Positions 12,680 to 24,299 of a DNA stretch of 64,000 nt are shown piece by piece; the first letter of the stretch is position 1; each line of letters begins with the position of its first letter. The position numbers and the translations under genes are program-made. The stretch comes from Diorhabda sublineata (Eukaryota > Arthropoda > Insecta > Coleoptera > Chrysomelidae). The notes under the pieces are model-generated. The model was not told the origin of the DNA. It ran no database searches and was given only the letters and a program-made list of their open reading frames with translations. The DNA lies in contig NC_079476.1 in the NCBI RefSeq assembly GCF_026230105.1, forward strand, positions 39,360,559 through 39,424,558. The letters are read 5' to 3'.

Positions 12680-13598
12680 TTTTCTATGTGAAAAATTGTC
12701 TCCCTCATAAAAAAAGTTGACTTGTTTTTTTTTTCGTAAAAACATTCACGTCGGACCAATTATTATACATGATACAATTAATATATTTTCGGTGCTTTCA
12801 AGATTTCGTTCATTAATCAGCTTGACAGAAAGGCATTGCGCCAATACATCACAGAAACCACAAAAATTTTTCAGCGAGTTTCGCAAGAGCCGCAACGGTA
12901 CGTAATTCAGTCGGGGGCAGAGCGAGATCAGCTGACTCGTCTGAAGGCTAAATACCTTTGGTGCACTTCACTTATAACGAAGAACCAAGATCGAGATGAA
13001 AGAGTTCACGTAACGAAAACTACGGCGAGACCTCAGTCGGATACATAAATCAACGAACTTTGTTCATTATTTTTATTCGCCTGCATCTCAGTCTCATAAT
13101 TTTGTAACCCCGTACAGTTTTTTATTCGCTTTTTTTGATTTATTCGTTGCAACTAATTGCATTTGTTGTTTATGATGTTTAATTGAAGGTAGATGATTAT
13201 AATGTGAATTAACTCGTGAGTTCTAATAAAGAGAGTTAAGGAATCGAGAGAATTAACAAAAATAATCAAATTTTGAGGAATTTAACGCCAACTATCAATT
13301 GAATAGTATGCGAAATATGAGTAGGAATTGATTTAATAAAACGAATCGTTTGTACTCATCAAATAAAGCTAAATAACCATGGAAATTATGAGGAAAATAG
13401 CTAGTATTCGATTGATATTAAGAATTAAAATAGCGTAGAAAATAATTACGAGGAATGATCAGAATAAAGTCAAAATTAGCTAACACTTTGTGCAAAGCTA
13501 CTTGATTAGTTTAGAAGGTATGAAAAAAATTTGGCAGTGAATAGATGACGTGAAATTAATACTGCGACAAAAAATCTTTAAAACGAAATCAGAGTTTA
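12680..13598. other. Non-coding stretch with a CpG-richer patch at 12830-13050
   Basis: Most is AT-rich. Positions 12830-13050 are clearly richer in CG dinucleotides and carry two overlapping short frames, the longer being 12836-13048 (70 codons), with no recognised motif. It could be an exon or promoter of an unknown gene, or an old element. No splice structure could be fixed. Confidence 0.4.
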
Positions 13599-14667
13599 TG
13601 GTCTATAACTCAATTTATTAACAACAATAATTTTTTTTCACTCAAATATGTCGAACTTTGTTATTGAAAAAGTTTTTTAGCGGGCAGTTCTTCTTCATTA
13701 CTTTAATATGAAGGAACATGCTGCCGAAAGTCATCGCATTTTGGTGGAAGTTTATGGTGAACATGCTCTAGCTGAGTGAACGTACCAAAAGTGGTTTGCA
13801 CGATTTAAAATTGGCGATTTTGGCGATGAACGTCCTGGGCAGCCAAAAAAGTTTGGAGATGAAGAACTGGAAACATTACTCGATGAAGATTGTTGCCAAA
13901 CATAAGAAAAGCTCGTAGAATCTTTGGGTGTCACTCAAACAGCCATTTCAAAGCATTTGAAAACAGCTGGATATATTCAAAAGCAAGGAAATTGAGTTCC
14001 ACATGAACTCAAGCCGAAAGGTGGTTTTGTATGTCCGAAATGCTGCTGGAACGCCACAGAAGGAAGTCATTTTTGTATCGGATTGTTACTCATGATGAAA
14101 AATGGATCCATTACGACAACCTCAAGCGCAAAAAATCGAAATGCGAAATCCGACCAACCAGCCAAATCAATAGCAAAGCTGAATATCCATGGCGCGAAGG
14201 AAATGGTCTCTATTTGGTGGGATCAGAAGCGTGTGCTGTATTATGAGCCGCTAAATCCGGATGAAATCATCAATAAAGAACGCTACTGAAGAAAATTAAT
14301 CCGTTTGAGCCGAAAAACGCTCGGAAAGTGCGAATTTTCCATCGGCCTCACGTTGCTATTCCGGTTAAGTACTATTTGGAAAACAGTGGATGGAAAGTTT
14401 TACCTCAACCGCCTTATAGCCCAGACCTTGCCCCTTCTGATTACCATTTGTTCCGATTGATACAGAACGCTATCAAAAGATATCAATAATTGTTGTCAAT
14501 CAAACTTGACTGCCAAGCTGGCGCAGTTATTTTGGGATGGGATCCACAAATTGCCAGAAAGATGGGAAAAGGTCATAGCTTCGGATGGGCAATACTTTGC
14601 ATAATATTATTGTACATTTTTCACTTAAATAAACGTTCAAACTTAAAAAAAAATAAGTTATAGACCA
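13599..14667 (+). mobile_element. Defective mariner transposon
   Basis: The left end TGGTCTATAACT follows a TA. Its complement AGTTATAGACCA closes the element near 14667, so terminal inverted repeats of at least 12 bp are visible. Between them a mariner transposase can be read: N-terminal HTH part (MKEHAAESHRILVEVYGEHAL, split by stops), RPGQPKKFGDEELETLLDED, first catalytic site in HDEKWIHYDN, and C-terminal YSPDLAPSDYHLF with the third Asp. The segment with the second Asp (HDNA before RPHVA) is deleted, and there are several stops and frameshifts. The element is dead. Confidence 0.9.
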
Positions 14668-15260
14668 CAATATATTTAAGTATATTTTCTAAATTATACA
14701 ATCGAACGTAATTAATTTTAATGGATAATTACGTATGTCCAAGTAGTGTGTTTGACACTACTATCTGAAGACCAGGGACGGCTCATGCTCAATGGTTAAT
14801 AATCCGTAACTTTTATAGGGACAGCCTGTACAATCTGAAGGATTGCCAAGGGAACTGTTCGTTATAAAGAAACATTCTGATTATTCATTGAAAATACTTA
14901 TTAACGTCATCTACTCACTCCCAAATGTTTTGCATCAAATCCCGGAACATACTGTATATTGTATTATTAATTGATAATGTTGAATTCTGATTACTAGCTA
15001 CTCAAAAATTTTAATTGGAATGGGAAAACATCCCGAGTTAGTAGAGCCGAATCCCTGAACTTGGGGGACTTGGAAACAATGAAATTATTGACGACTTGGA
15101 CTGATTTAGAGACACTTGATCGAAAGCAGAGCCCGAATCTCCGAATTTCCGAGTTCTCTACAAGGAATATCTTGAGTTGTGGGAATTTCGAAGCTGCATT
15201 CCAATCATCTAGCTATAAATAGCCATAGTTGAGATAGACCCTTCACGAAGGGTGGTGGAA
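14668..15260. other. Non-coding, no supported feature
   Basis: From about 15020 the base composition becomes less AT-rich and probably belongs to the same degraded LINE as the RNase H scrap that follows. No frame can be followed. Confidence 0.35.
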
Positions 15261-15264
15261 ATAC

Positions 15265-15490
15265 TACAAAAGGGCGCGTCTATTGTAGCTAAGTGGAGTT
15301 AAGGACTAATCACGGGGCACGTGGAAATCGGCTATTATAGATTCATCCCGACTGTAGGTTTTCGAAAACAGGAGTAAACTGCAATATAAATCCTCTACAA
15401 CAGGGAGCGGAAAACCTTTCTTCGAGGCTAGGGATCTTTGGAGAGAACTGAAGAGCCTCCATGAGATATAGCGAGGGCGGGCAAATGGGA
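15265..15490 (+). pseudogene. LINE remnant, end of an RNase H domain (R1/jockey-like)
   Basis: Short pieces in shifting frames read LITGHVEI.YYRF and then PFFEARDLWRELKSLHEI. The order and spacing resemble the C-terminal RNase H region of insect non-LTR elements (a TGH motif followed by a terminal F-x-x-x-DLW-x-L stretch). Stops and frameshifts are frequent. The match is from memory of the family pattern. Confidence 0.4.
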
Positions 15491-15599
15491 ATCACAGCCA
15501 ATTAGGATGGACAACATACAACTAGAAAACTACAGAAAGCTCCTGAAATGAGGGAGTACTGAAAGCTGAAATTCATCAAAATATTGACTGACACAAGTG

Positions 15600-16969
15600 C
15601 TATTAGAAAGGAAAGTATTTCTTTTTCAAAATATCTCTTCTTCTTTTCTACAATAATATCGAAGTTGAAAGAACTTCCTTATTAGAATATCAATCAATTT
15701 CAAATGTTTTACGTCCAGATTTTACGATTGCCGCAATAAAAAATTTCGCGCTAATTTAGTGCTATTCCTAGCAATGAACATCGGAGATTTCAGCAACTGT
15801 TATGAAAATATAAATGTGTCGGAAATCGTAAAAAGATATGCTCGCTGTATGTCTAATAGTTATTTTTAAACATAACTGTTAATGAGAGCATTGTTAATTT
15901 GATTTTGTTTATGCGGTTAATATTTATGATAATTCATAGTTGTCGCTCGAATTATTCGATCAGAAAATATAAATAAAAATGATATAACACTGTTTAAGAA
16001 GAATACACATATTTGTTTTAAAAATACCCCATCTACAAGTTATTATTGTTATTATTTGTATGTACCGGGTGGGCAACTAATTACAAAAGCGGACCAGACA
16101 AACACGTGGAAATTATTTTAGGGAAATTTACGTTTGTCACTAAAGGGCGTATTTTTTTTTAAATTTATCTAATTAAGTGGCAGTTTGTGTTTTTTCTCTA
16201 TTATTTTTAATACATGAAATGGGTCATTGAACAGCCGCTTGACATGATGCTAATATTACGTTTTTTTTTTCATTAGGAGCTTTTCAAACGTTTCTTCATC
16301 CATACTTAACTAATTTTTCTATGTTTTTCGCAAATAAACTGTCCAAAAGCAAGGTAAAGGTAAATATAATTATTGTCAGTGATACATTGGTCACTTTTTT
16401 CTAGTTTACTTTATCTAGCTGCTCACAAAATATTGAATAAAGTTTGAGGCTAGGAAATTGTTTACTTTAACTTTTGGAATTTAGATTAGTGGCAACCATG
16501 ATGCAGTGGTAAGAGACTTGCATAACGTCGAACAATATGCAATATTAGTCTATGTAATATTTTGATATTTGCATGCAATTTCTTGTACGTTGTCTTGCAC
16601 CATGTAAAGCGGTCTTGAGGGTTTGTCTTCTGAAAGAAGTGGCAATTCGTTTCTTAAATTGTCTAAAAATCTTTATTAAATAAACGGGCTAATTACAATT
16701 GTTAATAAAATTGACACATCAAGTTCCTTTTTGACATCAAGACATATATGTTTATAAAAAGTATAAATCCGCTAAATATAAAAATATTTATTAATATATA
16801 ACTAATCATAGCTAATAAATAGCTATGGTTTTCGTAAATGTTTGTCTTCTGGAAGGTTTTAGTAGTAATCTGCAAGCGATTTCTGGATATTTTCTCTTAA
16901 TAGCGCTGTTCTATTAAGGAAATACCCCGAGGAAATCTTTCGTCTTGTTCATCACTCGCAGGACCTTAA
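15600..16969. other. AT-rich non-coding stretch
   Basis: No supported gene or repeat was recognised. Confidence 0.5.
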
Positions 16970-18255
16970 ATCTCGGGAAAGAAATCCAGATATATTTTTA
17001 ATTTTCTTCTTTATGGTTTCCTTGAATATTTTGGACAACATTCACAAAACAAGTTTCACTAGTTCCCGTATTTGTGAACCAATTAATATTCCCTCTTTAA
17101 TATTTGCCTCGTAGAGTTTGGGAAATTTCTCTTTCAAGTATAAGAATCCACTTTTATAAAATTTTTCATCAGGTCGAGCTTTATTTACAACATTAGCCAC
17201 TTTTTCTGTCTTCGCTGTCCCATTCGCAAATGGAATATTTTGCGTAACCAAACAGTAGCTCAAACTAAAGAAGAATGACTTTAAAATCTCCAAACATTTT
17301 TCCAAGAAGGAACTTAATGTTCTTGTAAGTTTCTTTGCAACACATTTACAGATTAAGGCCCCAATGCTGGATCTCCTTCATCCAATAGGGATTCGTTTCG
17401 TACTAGTAGTGCTTATTATGGTGGTTTACTGTACCTAACCTAACTTAACCTAACTTTAAATCTCGGGCAAGAAATCTTTTTAATTTTCTGCTTTATGGTT
17501 TCCTTGAATATTTTTGACAACATTCACAAAATTTGCCTCGTAGAGTTTGGGAAATTTCTCTTTCAAGTATAAGAATCCACTTTTATAAAATTTTTCATCA
17601 GGTCGAGCTTCATTGCTGTCCCATTCGCAAATGGAATATTTTGCGTAACTAAACAGTAGCTCAAACTAAAGAAGAATGACTTTAAAATCTCCAAACATTT
17701 TTCCAAGAAGGAACTTAATGTTCTTGTAAGTTTCTTTGCAACACATTTACAGATTAAGGCCCCAATGTTGGATCTCCTTCATCCAATAGGAATTCGTTTC
17801 GTACTAGTAGTGCTTATTATGGTGGTTTACTGTACCTAACCTAACTTAACCTAACTTTAAATCTCGGGGAAGAAATCTTTTTAATCTTCTGCTTTATGGT
17901 TTCCTTGAATATTTTTGACAACATTTACAAAATTTGCCTCGTAGAGTTTGGGAAATTTCTCTTTCAAGTATAAGAATCCACTTTTATAAAATTTTTCATC
18001 GGGTCAAGCTTTATTGCTGTCCCATTCGCAAATGGAATATTTTGCGTAACTAAACAGTAGCCCAAACTAAAGAACAATGACTTTAAAATCTCCAAACATT
18101 TTCAAAACATGTTAACAGTATTTAATTTTTCCATGAAGGAACTTAATGTTCTTGTAAGATTCTTTACAACATTTACTGTACTGATTTACTGTACCTAACC
18201 TAACTTAACCTAACCTAACCTAACCTAACCTAACCTAACCTAACCTAACCATTAC
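16970..18255 (-). repeat. Threefold tandem repeat of a transposon-like protein fragment
   Basis: The phrase AAATCTCGGG begins units at 16970, 17458 and 17859, so the units are about 488, 401 and 397 bp. In unit 1 the minus strand at 17042-17305 reads 87 codons containing FLYLKEKFPKLYEANIKEG and IGSQIREL. This resembles a C-terminal segment of a large multicopy insect protein family that I believe is transposon-derived but cannot name. Units 2 and 3 share two internal deletions (about 54 and 33 bp) relative to unit 1, so they were copied from a deleted version. Each unit ends in a short run of CCTAA. Confidence 0.65.
18193..18250. repeat. (CCTAA)n tract, interstitial telomere-type repeat
   Basis: About eleven near-perfect copies of CCTAA, i.e. 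TTAGG on the minus strand, the canonical insect telomere unit. Shorter runs sit at the same place in the two preceding repeat units (about 17432-17455 and 17833-17856). It is therefore part of that repeat family rather than a chromosome end. Confidence 0.85.
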
Positions 18256-20090
18256 TAAGAAACGTAGCCTTATCTATCCACAAGATTTTTCACATTGCTT
18301 AGAATTCATATATTTTTGATTACTGGACAGAAGCTCTTTTGAACAATATGAAGTTTATGAAAATGGGTTTAACATAACCGGGCATTTGTTTCCACAAAGT
18401 TTCCACTCTCCCCTACTTCTTATTTGAAGGGACAGACTGAAATTTGTAAATGAAAAATGCGCAGAAATCGATTATTCTACATAAAGTACCACTTGATTAG
18501 GTAAATTAAGAAAAATTGCATTTTAAATTTCGTATTCTCAAATACGCCTTATGGTGGTTGACCTATACAGTCGTTTTAACTTGCCCACCAGGTATAATAC
18601 AAAAATTTCTCCTTATAAAATGTGAATAGAATAAAATGGGAAAGAGAAGTATAAAGAAATTTATTTTATAATCGCTTATTTAACGGTAAATAGTTTGTTT
18701 TCCTAAAAAAAAGTATGTTAATAGATTTGTTGTAATTTTCGTTATCATCCGTGGCTCCTTAAAATGTATCAAACTCAAAATATAATTAATAACATCATAT
18801 TATCTTGTGTTATTTGTATATTTAACCCTATTTATAATATAATATTCAAAATTGTTCGTTAAATTTTATCGCAAATTACTTGTTTTAAAATGCTTGTGTT
18901 ATTTGTACAACATTAACCATGTTATCTTCAATCAAATCGATGTTTTTATATTTAGAAAAAAAAAAATGAAAAACAGAAGATGTCGCGTTGACCCTTGACT
19001 TTCCACAATTATATTTGGTAATAGTAACCTACATTATAAAACTAGAGCAGATAACTGGTTTATTTAAAACTTAGAATAATCAACAAGAATTTTATTGGGA
19101 CACTGACTTCGGAGAAAAGAGTTATCGGATTCGTTTTAATACCAATTTTTTTTCGCTTCGAAAATTTTATTAGTACTTAATATACAGTTCAAACTTCATG
19201 TATAATCACTTCGTTCCGACCGTGAAATTCCAAATACAAAATCAAATGTCTTCAAACATTCCTGTGTGAATTATTCGAATAGAATTACAACAACCACCGT
19301 TTCAACCATTGATTTATATAATTTAGCAATAACATAAAACTCCTGTAAGGATACAGATTGTTAAAATAAATTTTATTATACGAATATCAAGTTTTAAAAA
19401 TAGGCCACCGTTAAAAAAGTGTGATTGATCCCACGAATAATTTAAATTAATTTATTTTTTTGAGTTTTAAATCAAAAGCTGTGTTTTCTCAATTATGATT
19501 ATAATACGATTTGAATTGTCTGAAATACAACATAATAAAATTTGAGTCCGTCCGTGAAAGGGTCATTTGAATCAGGAATTACGTAACTAGTCGGTAAAAA
19601 TGTTAAGAAAGTTCGATAAAATTTGATGAAATAATTCGAATGAATGAAAAGAGTACAATTTATTTCAAGTTAATTAATGAAATATTAATCGAAAGCCTTG
19701 ACAAAAATTAACGGATCAATGATTGCAGGCCAAATGTTTTATCATATATAATATATTAAATAAAACATTGAAGATATGTCTACGTTAATTTATAATATTT
19801 TATCAACATCGATTAATTCATGAGATATGAAAGCTGTTACTTCGAGATATGGCAACACTGATGGGAATATGTCAAATCTGACATTGTCATCATAAAGTTT
19901 GACATGTGTGCCAATCAACTCGCTTCGACTATTGATAATGAAGCGCCATCTCGAACCACGTTTTTCGCACTACGTTTTCCTGATTTAGGATTATCTAAAA
20001 TGTATTGTTTATAAAATACAGTCTCAAGATAACGACAGAAAAATAGTTCGTGTCGAAAGCTTCATGTACCCCTTTTCTATCCCTTCAATT
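18256..20090. other. AT-rich non-coding stretch
   Basis: No gene supported. Positions 19840-20000 are less AT-rich and lie beside the mariner fragment, so they may be another piece of a mariner-type element. Confidence 0.45.
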
Positions 20091-20094
20091 GTCA

Positions 20095-20330
20095 ATTGTC
20101 AGGATTTTTCTGTCAGATCCTGTATGACGCGGACCGATTTTTCTTTCATAGTTTCAACAGAATTAAATTTCGTTCTTTTTAATGCGGATTTGACTTTAGA
20201 GAAGAAGAAGGAGCCGCACGGTGTGAGATCCGGTGAATAAGGTGGATTATTTAGCGCTGGGATATTATACTTGGTTTGAAACATCTTGATGTAAAATTTG
20301 CCGTACACAGTCTTGTGGAATTAAGAAACA
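20095..20330 (-). pseudogene. Mariner transposase C-terminal fragment
   Basis: The minus strand reads TKYNIPALNNPPYSPDLTPC, then FFSKVKSALKRTKFNSVETMKEK. This is the C-terminal block of mariner transposases around the third catalytic Asp (PYSPDL) and the following helix. Nothing of the N-terminal half is visible. It is a different lineage from the element at 13599. Confidence 0.8.
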
Positions 20331-20711
20331 TGAAACATCTTATCGGCTCTCTTCAAAACGCTTAGGCACGTGACAAAAATTCATTGTTATACATTTTTTT
20401 CAATAAATTATGAGTTTCATTTGCAGTTCCTCCAATTTTCAGAACATTGGTTTGTCTTGAATTCGTAGGCTTCAAGATAAACATCTAATAGCTCCTAACT
20501 TTTAGCTTATGCCCACTTTTTCTGTAGCAGTGCTAGTCTCGATACTTAGTAGCCACACGTGTAATAAAATTGATTTTTATGAAGTACTAAGAAGTTGAAT
20601 TACTTTCCAAATATGATAGCATTGAGTACCAATTTCCGTTGAAGTATTAGGAGCTTTGTCGTCTGTGGTTTTTTATATTTCACATGCCACGTTTATCGAA
20701 TCAAAAAACAA

Positions 20712-21959
20712 TCTTATATATTAAAAAAAATTGATGATTTCCATTCCGAGTCGGTTCAAGCGTTCTACCCAACCGATTTGGTTAATTTTTTTTTTCAATG
20801 AAAGGTATTGATGCACAGATCAACCATCAACCATCGGATTTCATCTAATTCTCACCATTCTCATGTTATACTCAAATGCGGTTTCCCCCTGTACATTACT
20901 TATGGGAGTTTTTCACATACACACGTTCTATTCTCAATATCTCAGGTTCTATTCAAGATAGAAACTTCGTTTTGGTTTACGAACACTCGCTGAAAGACCT
21001 TCTTTCTTTTGAGTTTTTGAACACTCAAATCGGTTGAGTTGGAGAGGAGCTAGGGGCGGACATTCAATGTGAAGTTATGGATTTTTGTAGGATCTTGGCA
21101 ATTTTTCTACATTCAAAGATCTATATCTCAGCTTCTATTTAAGATAGAGATTTCGTTTTGATTTAAGAACACTTGCTGAAACACCTTCTTTCTTTTGAGT
21201 TTTTGAACATTCAAATCGGTTGGGCTGGAGATGAGCTAGGCGCGGACATTCAATGTGAAGTTATGGATTTTTGTAGGATCTTGGCAATTTTTCTACATTC
21301 AAAGATCGATATCTTAGATTCTAATATAGCTACAGATTTCGTTTTGGTTTAAGAACACTTGCTGAAGCACCTTCTTTTTTTTTGAGTTTTTGAACACTTA
21401 AATCGGTTGAGTTGGAGATGAGCTAGGCGGGGACATTCAATGTGGAGTTATGGATTTTTGTAGGTTTTTGGCAACTTTTCTACATTCAAAGATCTATATC
21501 TCAGGTTCTAATATAGCTACAGATTTCGTTTTGGTTCAAGAACACTCACTGAAACACCTTCTTTCTTTTGAGTTTTTGAACATTCAAATCGGTTGGGCTG
21601 GAGATGAGCTAGGCGCGGACATTAAATGTGGAGTTATGGATTTTTGTAGGTTTTTGGCAATTTTTCTACATTCAAAGATCTATATCTTAGATTCTAATAT
21701 AGCTACAGATTTCGTTTTGGTTTAATAACACTCGCTGAAAGACCTTCTTTCTTTTGAGTTTTTGAACACTTAAATCGGTTGAGTTGGAGAGGAGCTAGGG
21801 GCGGACATTCAACGTGGAGTTATGGATTTTTGTAGGTTTTTGGCAATTTTTCTACATTCAAAGATCTAATATAGCTACAGAGTTCGTTCTTTTCTATTAT
21901 AATGATTTCTGATACTTATTTAATGGATTCGATGCGAGAGAAGCCGCGGTAAAATCTAG
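20712..21959 (+). mobile_element. Non-autonomous Helitron, complete copy with ~5 internal repeats
   Basis: The element starts with TCTTATATATTAAAA directly after an A, and ends AAGCCGCGGTAAAATCTAG directly before a T. These are the Helitron hallmarks: 5' TC, a GC-rich short palindrome (CCGCGG) about 12 bp from the end, 3' CTAG, and insertion between A and T. The interior has about five copies of the 186-bp repeat seen at 10.6-12.6 kb (landmarks near 21042, 21237, 21414, 21600, 21786). It has no coding capacity for Rep/helicase. The frame 21450-21725 is repeat artefact. Confidence 0.8.
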
Positions 21960-24290
21960 TAATATAATAATTTTATAATAAATAAACATAGTTCACTTTA
22001 GGACTTTACTGTATGTTAATAAATAAAGTAATATAAATATTTTTATACGCCTCTGGAGTGGTCACTGTATTGATACTACGTTTTGAAAGAGATGTTATTA
22101 TCTATACTTTGCAAACAAATGATAACCATTTGTAGGTGCTACCATGGACGATAAAAGCTGGAGGATTTCCTCTTCGTCATGATATACAAATATTCGAAAA
22201 ATAGGTCGAACAGAAACTGGTAATAAAATTTTTTTACATAGGATACCGTGGAAAGTAGCAAATTTCACATTTTCAAATTCATCTAATTTAGAAAATGTTT
22301 AACAAATACTCAAAACAGTGATTGAACTATGACAAAAATTCATTTTCACTCTCGTTAATTTGGTTTTTTTAGACAATTCACTGTCTGAATCACTTATAAT
22401 GAAAATGATCTACATCTAGTAAAAGGTCATTAATCTAATTACTGTCGTTTGGATTATGTGTTTTATTTTCAGAATTTATTGTTTCGAGTGTAGTATTTGG
22501 TAATAAAAATGCTACAAAACTGTGTCGATTTCGTGAAAAGTTTTTATTATATACAAGACGGATTTCCAGAAACTACATCTATCTATTAAAAGTATGAAAA
22601 TCTAGGTAAATTCGAAATAATATTTTGGCTTCCGTAACAGGAACTGAAAGTTTCCGATATTTTCTATACGTGATGCAAAATGAAGTTGTTTTAGGCCAGG
22701 TATTCAAGCAGTTCTCCTTCGAATTCTTTAATGCAGCACCGATTTATTTGAAATTTTGACAGATGATGTATACAAAAAGCGAATGGTGCCGAAGTGTGCA
22801 ACCCCAAAATAACTCCAGAAATCTAAAGATCAGCAAATATCAAATAAAAAATGTCATATAAAGTTTTTTCCCAGATTGGCAGTTTTTGAGTTATTCGTAT
22901 ATGAAAAGTATGATTTTTCGTCCAAAAAAACCGCAGTTTTCAATAGTTTTTTACGTATAACTCTGTAATAATGTATTTTATCGAAAAAAGTGTAATGAAC
23001 AAAAATGAAGCTTATAAAAAAACAAAGAAATTGAGCAAAAATTTAAGATCTTAATGTTCTACCTAAAGCAAGTTATAGATATTTGAATGAATAGCTTTTG
23101 TTTTACGTAATTGAGAATTTAACCTCAAATAACGAGAATAGTGTACATTTTTCAAAAAAAGTTATAAAATACTTTTTAAAGAACTTAAAAAGACCTTTCA
23201 AATGACTACTGATAAAAGTGGTTTCGACTGAAATTTCAGTGAGATATGGTGTAAAATAGTTAAAGCTAAAAAAAATTTGTACTAAAACTAATTCCATTCC
23301 ATTGAAAATCAAAATTAAACTTATTCCTTTTTTCCAAATACTTTATTTGGATGTTATTTACGGCATCTGGAAGTTTGACTGATTAGAAATCCATAATTTT
23401 GAAAAAAAATGAGCATTGAATAATCATTTTTTTTGTTATTTTTTGAAAATTTTTTTCTGCTCATTTTGTCTCCATGACTCTAAAAGATATAAAAACAACT
23501 AAACAATCAAATTAAAGAATTTTTTATGACGATTATTTTGCTTTTTTTATTTTTTTTGTAGCATAAAAATTAATGGAGTTATAACCAAATTAATCTGTCA
23601 CTATAGTGCGGGGATTGCTTATCCACATCCCTTTGACCTTTTATTAATAAAAAGTGGAGGGTTTCAAACACTTCTAACATACATAAACTTGTAGCCCTGA
23701 AATTACCTGCAAAATGGTTTTTTGTAAGATGTGATAGCTTCAAAAATAATGGAATTACAAATTAAAATTTGAAATTTTTTTGCGAATTATACTCTATGGA
23801 AATGTTTCAAATTTTGGCGCACGGATTTTTTCTGTTCATACTGTAGGTACATTTGACAGTACCAAAAGATGATAAACTAATAATCTTGGCAAAGGGGTGG
23901 TTTTTAATAGGTGTCAGGGTGTAGAAAATGAAAATCACTTCGTGTTTGGAAAATACACTTAATTACCAAAAGAATTCAAAATCAAAACATTGAAAAATTC
24001 ATTTTTTATTAAAGGGGTGGTTCTTAAGGGTTGACAGAGTATAGACAATCAAAAATTATTTCAAATAAAGACTAGACAACTTTAATACCAAAAAAAAATG
24101 CAAAATCTAAAAGTTGGTAATCATTAGATTTATTTTTATTTCATTCTCTGTCAATGGGGTAGTTTTTGAGGGTGGAATAATAATAATTGATAAGCAATTA
24201 AATTTTATTGAAATGCTATGAATATTTTACAGTAAAAATGAAATTGTTTTAAATGGTTTAAAGATTCTTTCCTATATTATTTTCATCAAA
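21960..24290. other. AT-rich non-coding stretch
   Basis: No supported gene. Poly-A/poly-T runs and short direct repeats are common. The frame 23103-23312 on the minus strand is low complexity. Confidence 0.5.
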
Positions 24291-24299
24291 AGTTTTTAA

